Origin: Novosphingobium marinum
GTDB taxonomy: Bacteria; Pseudomonadota; Alphaproteobacteria; Sphingomonadales; Sphingomonadaceae
Assembly (NCBI RefSeq): GCF_013408095.1
Contig: NZ_JACBZF010000002.1
Coordinates: 434,001-498,000, forward strand
Length of the DNA: 64,000 nt
Direction of reading: 5' to 3'
Under the pieces are notes generated by a model that was not told the origin of the DNA, searched no databases, and saw nothing but the letters and a program-made list of their open reading frames with translations. A program made the translations under genes and the position numbers. This document shows positions 1 through 5,921 of the stretch, piece after piece. Position 1 is the first letter of the stretch. Every line of letters starts with the position of its first letter.

Positions 1-46
1 CCAAGATAATGGCACACGCCATCATTGGCAATGCTATAGTCCGCAT

Positions 47-517
47 ATGACGGATTACATGATACAGGGTCTTGCCAAGCGCAGGGCAGAGGTAGCGGGC
101 GAACTGCGGGCAGCGCATGACCGGGTGAGCCAGCTTGTGAAAGACCTGGCCGCGCTCGACGAAGCGTTGCGCGTCGTGGCGCCAGACATGGAAGTCGAAG
201 CGATCCGGCCCAAGATGTTCCGCCCGCCCGACGATTGGGCATCACGCGGGCAGATGAGCCGCCTAGTGCTCTCGATACTGCGGCAGGCGCGCGATCCCCT
301 GACAACGCGCGAGATAGCCGCTCAGATGATCCTGGAGCGCGGTCTGGACGCAGGCGACCGGAAGCTGCTGCCGCTCATGGTTCGGCGCGTAGGGAGTGCC
401 TTGCGGCACCAGAGGGAGAAGGGGCTGGTTGAATCGACCGAGGGGCCGGGGAATTATCAGCTTTGGGAGATTGTAGCCCCAACTCCTGATCGTAGATCAG
501 CGGTGCCGCGTCGATGA
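47..517 (+). CDS. hypothetical protein, helical N-terminus and winged-helix-like C-terminus
   Basis: I do not recognise this 156-residue protein as a named family. Residues 10-45 form a charged helix with coiled-coil spacing (VSQLVKDLAALDEAL). Residues 70-142 look like a winged helix, with a helix-turn-helix-like LTTREIAAQMI and a wing near LRHQREKGLVES. A DNA-binding or nucleoid-associated role is therefore possible, but this is inference from shape only. No Shine-Dalgarno site precedes ATG 47. A TATAGT box at 35-40 would place the transcript start at or beside the ATG, so a leaderless message is possible. ATG 59 is an alternative start. The gene sits at the left end of an accessory block and its upstream context is cut by the window. 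Confidence 0.55.
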   Translation: MTDYMIQGLAKRRAEVAGELRAAHDRVSQLVKDLAALDEALRVVAPDMEVEAIRPKMFRPPDDWASRGQMSRLVLSILRQARDPLTTREIAAQMILERGLDAGDRKLLPLMVRRVGSALRHQREKGLVESTEGPGNYQLWEIVAPTPDRRSAVPRR

Positions 518-705
518 CGTTGGGCGATCCGGCATTGGAAGGCGGGCCGGGGCTGTGTGCAGATTATCCGAACACGGCCTGACAGGCCAGACTGCCGACG
601 CCGATCAGCCAGAGCGCTAGGAGTAGAGTGAACTCGGTTCGGGCCGACAGGTTATGCACAGTATTGAGCCATTCCGCAGACAATTCCGAATCACTGGGCA
701 TCCGA

Positions 706-729
706 AATTAACGGCTTAGGCCGTTAATT
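706..729. repeat. perfect 10-bp inverted repeat with TTAG loop
   Basis: The arms are AATTAACGGC and GCCGTTAATT, separated by TTAG. No run of T follows on the + strand, so it is a poor rho-independent terminator there. On the - strand the following bases are also not T-rich. It could be a protein-binding palindrome or a mobile-element end, but nothing in the sequence decides this. Confidence 0.5.
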
Positions 730-846
730 CTAATAGTCGCCTGAGTCAATGCAATGCCGCAAGAATCCGCCACTTTCATTCTTTGTTCCAAAGATACATT
801 TATCATTATTTATGGCGCAAAAGGAAAAATCCTATGAAATGGGCGC

Positions 847-876
847 TTGCCTTTTCCTGGCGCGTTCTACTATAGA
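847..876 (+). promoter_or_regulatory. sigma-70-type promoter of tRNA-Ser
   Basis: A TTGCCT box (847-852) and a TATAGA box (871-876) are separated by 18 bases. The expected transcript start, about 883, lies just ahead of the tRNA 5' end at 889. Confidence 0.6.
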
Positions 877-888
877 ACTCCTGCCTTT

Positions 889-977
889 GGCCCGGTGGCG
901 GAGTTGGTTAACGCACCCGTCTGGAAAGCGGAGGTCGCCCATCGTGGGGCGCGAGGGTTCAAGTCCCTCCCGGGTCT
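889..977 (+). tRNA. tRNA-Ser (anticodon GGA)
   Basis: This 89-base cloverleaf reads serine UCC codons. The acceptor arms GGCCCGG (889-895) and CCGGGTC (970-976) pair with one G-U. The anticodon loop is CTGGAAA (921-927) with GGA at 923-925. A long variable arm follows (stem CGCCC with GGGCG), as expected for class II serine tRNAs. The T arm is GAGGG-TTCAAGT-CCCTC (953-969). Oddities are a C-A mismatch closing the top of the anticodon stem (916/932), a T at the discriminator position 977 where bacterial serine tRNAs usually have G, and no encoded CCA. It lies in an accessory block, so it may be a spare or altered copy. Confidence 0.8.
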
Positions 978-988
978 CTCGTAAGGTA

Positions 989-1016
989 TGGAGGCAGTCA
1001 CGATTCGCTGCCTCCA
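989..1016 (+). repeat. 9-bp stem hairpin just after tRNA-Ser
   Basis: Arms TGGAGGCAG and CTGCCTCCA flank a ten-base loop. It begins twelve bases after the tRNA and could help 3'-end processing or termination. No T run follows, so I do not call it a terminator. Confidence 0.4.
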
Positions 1017-1190
1017 ATCGAGATTCTTGCATTATTATGGCTAGTCGCCTATTACGGTTTTGGAAGCGGCGCACGTGCCACCACGATCTGCTTTGCAGGG
1101 CGCGTGTTCTGAAATTCCACCGAGCTCTTCGCTCGTCCTGTGTTTTCGGACACAGGTGGAGACCCGCCCAGCGGCCAAAGGTAAACGGAA

Positions 1191-1216
1191 AGGCCCGGCC
1201 CATGCCGGGCCTTTTT
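1191..1216 (+). terminator. rho-independent terminator
   Basis: A perfect 9-bp GC-rich stem (AGGCCCGGC / GCCGGGCCT, loop CCAT) is followed by a T run on the + strand. It would end transcripts coming from the tRNA-Ser side. It lies directly after the 3' end of the convergent transposase gene. On the - strand only three T follow the stem, so it would be weaker for that gene. Confidence 0.7.
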
Positions 1217-1219
1217 GCC

Positions 1220-2170
1220 TTAACGCTGCCAATACCCCGCCCACTGGCGCGACACCCCAGACGCCATAGCAGCCCCGGCCACCAGCATCGCCTGCGAACC
1301 GTTATCAACGCGACGGTTGTCCTCGCGCCATGCAGCTTCGCCCGCGTAGCTGCGCAGATATGGGCCAGCGATATGGTGATGCGTTCCGACTTCCATCCGG
1401 CGAAGACGGCTGAAATAGCTTTCGGCCTGATTGGTACAAGCACCCTCGTCCGAGAAGGCGACCGAGTGGTTGATGCGCCAAGTCTGCCAACCGGCATGAA
1501 GCACGTCCCATGAGCTTGCCTCGTCCGCATGAAGCGTTGCGAGCGTGCCGACATGATCGCGGACATAGGGAACGGCATCACCTTCGTGACGCACGACGAA
1601 AGGCAGCGCACTGCCGCCGCGCTCGCGCATCACGACTACGCACTGGCGCTTGCCTGTCTGGTTCATGGCAAGGCGACGATCCTTGCGATCGGCCTTGTGG
1701 TTTTCCTGCCGGACATGGCCGCCGAAGTATGCACCGTCGATTTCAATGATCCCGTCGAGCTTGGCGGTGGCCTGCTCAGCCTGCATCGCCTCGCGCAGCT
1801 TGTGCGCCAGGACGAAGGCAGTCTTGTATTGCACGTCGAGGTCGCGGCTCATCTGGAGCGCGGAAACGCCCTTTGCGCCGTTCACGAAGATCACGATAGC
1901 GGCCAGCAGGTCGGTGAAGCTCATCTTGCGCGAGGCAAAGATCGTGCCGCTCGTCACCGAAAACTGGTGATGGCAGGCAACGCACTTGAACTTGCGGCGG
2001 GTGCTGATGTTGTAGGTCTCGACGCAGCCGCACTTGGGGCAAACCGCCTCCCCTTCCGTTTCCGGCCAGCGGAGTTCGCAGAAGGTCTGGTAAGCCTTGC
2101 CCTCGCCCATCTGATAGACCTTCTTGAGGCTCAGGGTGCGGGCGGCGGCGGAGAGGAGAAAGTGTTGCAT
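1220..2170 (-). CDS. IS1595-family transposase
   Basis: This 316-residue protein appears to be a full-length ISXO2-like transposase, a DDE-type nuclease that moves DNA by cut-and-paste. The N-terminal zinc ribbon (residues about 44-67) has CPKCG and CVACH cysteine pairs. The catalytic core carries IEIDGAYFGG (residue 143 on), HADEASSWDVL and the C-terminal NQAESYFSRLRRMEVG block typical of the family. I could not find terminal inverted repeats or target duplications around it. It may therefore be a solitary or immobile copy rather than a complete insertion sequence. It is divergent from a DUF6471 gene and shares a promoter region with phased repeats. Confidence 0.9.
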   Translation of the reverse strand: MQHFLLSAAARTLSLKKVYQMGEGKAYQTFCELRWPETEGEAVCPKCGCVETYNISTRRKFKCVACHHQFSVTSGTIFASRKMSFTDLLAAIVIFVNGAKGVSALQMSRDLDVQYKTAFVLAHKLREAMQAEQATAKLDGIIEIDGAYFGGHVRQENHKADRKDRRLAMNQTGKRQCVVVMRERGGSALPFVVRHEGDAVPYVRDHVGTLATLHADEASSWDVLHAGWQTWRINHSVAFSDEGACTNQAESYFSRLRRMEVGTHHHIAGPYLRSYAGEAAWREDNRRVDNGSQAMLVAGAAMASGVSRQWAGYWQR

Positions 2171-2201
2171 GTCATCGTTTCCAGTGCTTATGCACCTTTT
2201 A

Positions 2202-2254
2202 TGATGACATATTGCATCCTTGTCAATGGCAAATGCACGCTATATGATGGCAAA
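2202..2254. repeat. three phased direct repeats in a divergent promoter
   Basis: Related octamers ATGACATA (2204), ATGGCAAA (2226) and ATGGCAAA (2247) recur every 21-22 bases, about two helical turns. An inverted partial copy, ATGTCAT, overlaps the transposase start codon (2169-2175). Equal phasing places all copies on one face of the DNA, as for a cooperative repressor. The binding protein is unknown; the adjacent DUF6471 protein is the natural suspect. Confidence 0.5.
2220..2248 (+). promoter_or_regulatory. strong sigma-70-type promoter of the DUF6471 gene
   Basis: TTGTCA (2220-2225) and TATGAT (2243-2248) are separated by 17 bases, close to consensus. Two of the phased repeats overlap the promoter elements, so a bound protein would block RNA polymerase. 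Confidence 0.6.
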
Positions 2255-2296
2255 CGACATTAGGGGGAATGCATGGTTGCCGTCATAGGAGATTAC

Positions 2297-2524
2297 ATGC
2301 CGAGCGCGCAGGACAAGGAATGGGAAGATCGGGTGAAGGGAATGCTCAAGGCGGAACTCAAGCGCCGGGGTGTCACTTATGCCGATCTTGTCGGGAAGCT
2401 GGCCGATATCGGAGTGCATGACTCCGAGCCGAATATCCGCAATAAGATCAGCCGGGGCAAATTTACGGCGGTGTTCTTTGTACAATGTCTGGAAGCGATT
2501 GGGGCTAACGAAGTGCGTCTCTAG
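2297..2524 (+). CDS. DUF6471 domain protein
   Basis: This is a 75-residue basic protein whose middle (LKAELKRRGVTYADLVGKL) and end (EPNIRNKISRGKFTAVF) match what I recall of DUF6471. The layout suggests a small helix-turn-helix domain, so DNA binding is likely but unproven. I chose ATG 2297 because AGGAG at 2287-2291 sits five bases ahead; ATG 2273 would add eight residues without a good ribosome site. It is divergent from the IS1595 transposase and, as I recall, such pairs recur in alphaproteobacteria. That makes it a candidate regulator of the transposase. The last 20 bases overlap the convergent gene at 2505. Confidence 0.75.
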   Translation: MPSAQDKEWEDRVKGMLKAELKRRGVTYADLVGKLADIGVHDSEPNIRNKISRGKFTAVFFVQCLEAIGANEVRL

Positions 2525-3383
2525 CTTTAATCGAGGCTAACGTTTCTCGCAGCTGCTTTTGAACTTGGGGATCGTAGTACGTGTCACCCAAAGAGCGCAA
2601 AGCACCCTTAACCTCTTCAATCGGGCTTTCCCGAGCGGGAGATTCTGTTAAGGGCTTCACGCCCATATCTTCTAATAGTATTTCTAATTCTAGAAGCGAA
2701 AAAATATCATTTACCAGATCTTCTTTATGAATGATTCTGAACGTTATTTTCCGCTGCCTCCAGAAAAGCTCATCTTCGTGTCGCGTGCCAGAAAGCATTT
2801 CTGCACATAGATTTCGAAGTCGAATTGCAGAGATGCGGACAGGTATATCATACGATAGCTGGCTAATAAGTGCATCTACATCAGCAAAGGCTTTGTAGAG
2901 ATTATTTACACCCATGCCCTCCCGCATTGTCGGAGTTTGAGTTGCAATCGCGGCGAGACGCCCCAGGCTATCGCTTAAGTCCTTCCGTCTTTCTCTTGTA
3001 AACTCCTGCATGGCGATAAAGCCCATACGCTCAGGTTCATCCAATTGTGTGCGAAGCTCCGACTTAACGCCTTGGTCGTCCTTCCATACGAAATACGATG
3101 CAGCCGCAAGCCGTAACAGGACGACTACCAGCACTGTGATAGCGACGCCTACGAATACCGTCTCTTGGATCGAGTCAGTCATTTTCGCGCCAGTCATCCA
3201 CAGGGCCAGCGTCGTGAACGGAACGATCATGATGGTGAGGCGGTCGGTTAACAGCACCGATTTTTGTGATGCTCGATTGAGGAGTAACCCCAAGTATTTG
3301 GCGAAGGTCGGCATGGCTTTTTCCTGCACCATCCGTCCCTCGTTGTGGAGTCGGAAGTCGGACAGCATCGCAAATAGGGGCAC
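2505..3383 (-). CDS. hypothetical two-helix membrane protein
   Basis: I do not recognise this protein (up to 292 residues). Two hydrophobic segments lie near residues 48-65 (LTIMIVPFTTLALWMTGA) and 76-96 (FVGVAITVLVVVLLRLAAASY). They are followed by about 190 soluble, mostly helical residues. The true start may be an internal ATG at 3332 or 3314. Base composition is visibly lower in GC than the core genome around it, which points to recent acquisition. It sits directly against the broken comM gene and so looks like cargo of the inserted block. A membrane-anchored sensor or effector would fit the shape, but no function can be assigned. Confidence 0.6.
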   Translation of the reverse strand: MPLFAMLSDFRLHNEGRMVQEKAMPTFAKYLGLLLNRASQKSVLLTDRLTIMIVPFTTLALWMTGAKMTDSIQETVFVGVAITVLVVVLLRLAAASYFVWKDDQGVKSELRTQLDEPERMGFIAMQEFTRERRKDLSDSLGRLAAIATQTPTMREGMGVNNLYKAFADVDALISQLSYDIPVRISAIRLRNLCAEMLSGTRHEDELFWRQRKITFRIIHKEDLVNDIFSLLELEILLEDMGVKPLTESPARESPIEEVKGALRSLGDTYYDPQVQKQLRETLASIKARDALR

Positions 3384-3427
3384 CCGCCATCATCGCCGGG
3401 GCCTCTGTAACTGTGTTGGTGCGCTTG

Positions 3428-4165
3428 CTACATAATGCCGAGGGCTTCGCCCGGCGTGAGGTCGGGCAGGATGCCGGGAAGGCAGCTGGCAAGCAGAGAC
3501 TTGCCCGCGCCCGGCGGACCGATCATCAGCAGGTTGTGTCCGCCCGCGGCAGCGATCTCGAGCGCGCGCTTGGCGGTTTCCTGTCCCTTGACCTGCTTGA
3601 GATCGGCGCCGCGCGCATGCGGATCCGCTTCGCCGGGCGGCGGTTCGGGGAGGACCTGCGTGCCCTTGAGGTGGTTCAGCAGGCTGACCAGGTCGGGCGC
3701 AGCGACGACGGGAACGCCGCTGGCCCAGCGTGCTTCCGATCCCTGCGAGCCCGGACAGATCAATCCCTTTTCGGCCTCGCTTGCATGGAGGGCTGCCAGG
3801 AGCACGCCCGGCGACGGTATTATGCGCCCGTCGAGCGCCAGTTCGCCGACGGCGACGAAATCGGCAAGCTGTTCCGCGTCCGCCACTCCCATCGCCGAAA
3901 GCAGGGCAAGCGCGATCGGGAGATCGTAGTGCGAACCTTCCTTGGGCAGGTCGGCGGGCGACAGGTTGATCGTGATGCGTTTCGGCGGAAGCGAAAGCCC
4001 CATCGCGGCAAGCGCCGCCTGCACGCGCTGCCGGCTTTCGCCAACTGCCTTGTCGGGCAGGCCGACGAGGTGGAAGCCGGGCATTCCGGGCGCCACCTGG
4101 CATTGCACTTCGACGCCGCGCGCCTCCAGGCCAAGATAGGCCACTGTCGATACCAGCGCGACCAA
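3428..4165 (-). pseudogene. comM: comM/yifB, 3' half lost (Mg-chelatase-like AAA ATPase)
   Basis: Intact ComM/YifB is about 500 residues and is a hexameric helicase that helps branch migration during natural transformation. This copy has 245 codons. It keeps the N-terminal Lon-protease-like domain (LEARGVEVQC, GMPGFHLVGLPDKAV) and the Walker A motif (GPPGAGKS), then stops at LTPGEALGIM. Walker B, sensor and C-terminal domains are missing. The join to foreign DNA is near 3431-3438. I chose TTG 4165 as start because the protein then begins like its family (LVALVSTVAYLGLEARG) and GCAGGGGG lies just upstream. The remaining fragment cannot be a working ATPase. Where the 3' half lies cannot be seen here. 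Confidence 0.85.
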
Positions 4166-4311
4166 GACGTACCCCCTGCCGTGATTCCAATGGCTTGTGG
4201 CCGAGACGGCGCGATGTGTCGAGTGGCGCGGTGCGGCATCGCGCAGGGCAAACGCGACCTTAACCTTTCGGTGAAGGATGCCGGTAAGACGCATCGGCGC
4301 AGTTTACTGCG

Positions 4312-5034
4312 ATGCGGTACATTTTCGCCCTCGCGACTTTCCTGGTGGCTTTCGCGGCCTTGCCGGCGTCCGCGCAGACGGTCGTCTACGAGGAAGTCGT
4401 CGTCGGGGAGGTGTGGGTCGCAGCCGGGGGCGAGCGCTTCGTGGCCATCGCTCCGGTCGAAATTCCGGAGGGCATTGCCGCGTATGGCCCGTTCAGGGTG
4501 CTCGACGAGCGCAGGGCGGCTCTGGTCGATGTGACGGGAGCGAGCGCGCCCGCGCATTTCCGGGCCATGATAGCCGAGCATCCGGGGATCGAACTGCTCG
4601 AGATGATCGAATGTCCCGGAACGGAAGACGATCTTGCAAATCTGGCGGTCGGTCGCATGATCCGCGAACGGGGCATGACGACCTACGTTCCCGCCGGCGG
4701 CTCGGTCCGGTCGGGCGCGGTCGAACTCTTCCTCGCAGGCGCCCGCCGGATCGCGGACGAGGGAGCGGAGTTCGCGGTCCATGCCTGGATGGACGAGGAA
4801 GGGAGGGAAGCCACCGAGTACGGGATGGCGGCACCCGAAAACCGGCGCTATCTCGACTACTATCGCGCGATGGGGATGAGTCCGGAAGAAGCGGCATCCT
4901 TCTATGCGATGACCAATTCGGCTCCCCATGCCGATGCCCGCTGGCTGGACGCTGCCGAAATGGCGCTCTGGGTCAGGCTCGACCGGCGGGAAGTTGCCGT
5001 CGCCGACCTTGACTCGCTGCCCCTCCTCCAGTAA
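4312..5034 (+). CDS. exported ClpP-like-fold protein (COG3904-like)
   Basis: The protein has 240 residues and a clear signal peptide (residues 1-21, cleavage after PASA). The middle resembles periplasmic ClpP-like predicted hydrolases: a helix NLAVGRMIRERGM, then SVRSGAVELFLAGARR (131-146) with a candidate serine at 134, then EGAEFAVHAW with a histidine at 157. In the usual family the serine lies in a C-x-S-A-C context, which is changed here. A periplasmic serine-hydrolase role is plausible but unproven. It is divergent from the comM fragment and stands alone ahead of the rpmH cluster. Confidence 0.6.
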   Translation: MRYIFALATFLVAFAALPASAQTVVYEEVVVGEVWVAAGGERFVAIAPVEIPEGIAAYGPFRVLDERRAALVDVTGASAPAHFRAMIAEHPGIELLEMIECPGTEDDLANLAVGRMIRERGMTTYVPAGGSVRSGAVELFLAGARRIADEGAEFAVHAWMDEEGREATEYGMAAPENRRYLDYYRAMGMSPEEAASFYAMTNSAPHADARWLDAAEMALWVRLDRREVAVADLDSLPLLQ

Positions 5035-5122
5035 CGGCGCGTGTCTGATCACGGTCGCCTTTGCGGGCGGCCCTTTTTGTTCGCGCCTTTCGTGGCGCTG
5101 TCCGATTTGAAGGTTTAGTTCG

Positions 5123-5257
5123 ATGAAGCGCACGTTCCAGCCCAGCCGCCTCGTTCGCAAGCGCCGTCACGGCTTTCGCGCCCGCAAGGCGACGACCGGC
5201 GGCCGCAAGGTGCTTCGCGCTCGCCGCGCGCGCGGTCGCAAGAAGCTTTCGGCCTGA
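5123..5257 (+). CDS. rpmH: 50S ribosomal protein L34
   Basis: The 44-residue sequence [19 protein letters not shown]... with the conserved [17 protein letters not shown] end is a typical L34, a structural protein of the large ribosomal subunit. It is the first gene of the classic rpmH-rnpA-yidD-yidC cluster. Its stop codon TGA (5255-5257) overlaps a CTG that appears to be the rnpA start. Confidence 0.97.
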   Translation: MKRTFQPSRLVRKRRHGFRARKATTGGRKVLRARRARGRKKLSA

Positions 5258-5655
5258 ACGAGGCTGCGGGCAGCACCCGCAGTGATCCGGCGCGCCCCGC
5301 GGTCCTCACCCGGCGCGCGGATTTCCTTGCAGCAAATCGCGGGCTTCGCAATGCAAAGCCGGGTTTCGTGCTGCTGACGCGCCCGAACGCGGGATGCGGC
5401 ATGCGCTACGGCATCACCGTTACCAAGAAGATCGGCAATGCCGTCGTGCGTAACCGTATGAAACGGCGGTTTCGCGAATTGCTTCGCGCGATCCTGCCCG
5501 AGCAGGGTCTCCCGGATTCCGACCACGTCCTGATTGGCCGTGAAGGTGGTATCGAAAGGGATTTCGACCTCCTGCAGCAGGACCTCGCCACCGCGCTTGC
5601 CCGCGCCGCGAAGGGTCAGGGCGATCCGCCAAGGCGGCGCAGGGCAAGGCGTTGA
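5254..5655 (+). CDS. rnpA: ribonuclease P protein component, CTG start
   Basis: RnpA binds the catalytic RNase P RNA and helps mature tRNA 5' ends. The family signature is clear: [31 protein letters not shown] lies around residues 50-80. The first ordinary start codon in frame is GTG 5368. That start would cut off the conserved N-terminal part ([26 protein letters not shown]). No ATG, GTG or TTG exists between there and rpmH. The only NTG codon in frame is CTG 5254, overlapping the rpmH stop as CTGA. I therefore infer a 133-residue product translated by coupling to rpmH. If CTG is not used, the protein would be N-terminally truncated. Confidence 0.85.
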   Translation: MNEAAGSTRSDPARPAVLTRRADFLAANRGLRNAKPGFVLLTRPNAGCGMRYGITVTKKIGNAVVRNRMKRRFRELLRAILPEQGLPDSDHVLIGREGGIERDFDLLQQDLATALARAAKGQGDPPRRRRARR

Positions 5656-5864
5656 AGCGGCTGCTCATCCTCGTCGCCCGTGCATGGCAACTGGGCCCGT
5701 CTCGCGTAATACCGCCGACCTGCCGCTACATGCCGTCCTGCTCGCAATACGCAATCGAAGCGCTCGAGAAACATGGCGCGATTAAGGGTGGCTGGCTCGC
5801 GGTGAAGCGTCTATTGCGCTGCCACCCGTGGGGAGGTCACGGGCACGATCCCGTGCCGGACTGA
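5652..5864 (+). CDS. yidD: membrane protein insertion efficiency factor
   Basis: The 70-residue protein shows the YidD pattern: a short amphipathic N-terminus, [17 protein letters not shown] with conserved cysteines, and [16 protein letters not shown]. YidD assists YidC-dependent insertion of inner-membrane proteins. The start is TTG 5652, overlapping the rnpA stop as TTGA, which suggests translational coupling. It lies 57 bases ahead of yidC. Confidence 0.93.
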   Translation: MKRLLILVARAWQLGPSRVIPPTCRYMPSCSQYAIEALEKHGAIKGGWLAVKRLLRCHPWGGHGHDPVPD

Positions 5865-5921
5865 ACCGCCTAGAGGGGCCCCGGCGTCCCATCGCGTGAA
5901 TGAAAATAACGGAATCGCTTC

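Larger units (their letters stand above)
518..888. other. non-coding stretch between the first gene and tRNA-Ser
   Basis: I see no convincing gene in this 371-base stretch. It is AT-rich from about 690 onward. It contains one perfect hairpin (706-729) and, at its right end, the promoter of the tRNA gene (847-876). The left part (518-660) shows nothing I can name. Confidence 0.5.

Noticed and set aside
832..1611. Open frames on both strands covering the tRNA gene
   Set aside because: They run through the tRNA-Ser and the transposase end and have no family features.
1000..2300. Terminal inverted repeats of the IS1595 element
   Set aside because: I compared the stretches left of 1220 and right of 2170 and found no convincing inverted pair or 8-bp target duplication. 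I therefore do not give element ends.
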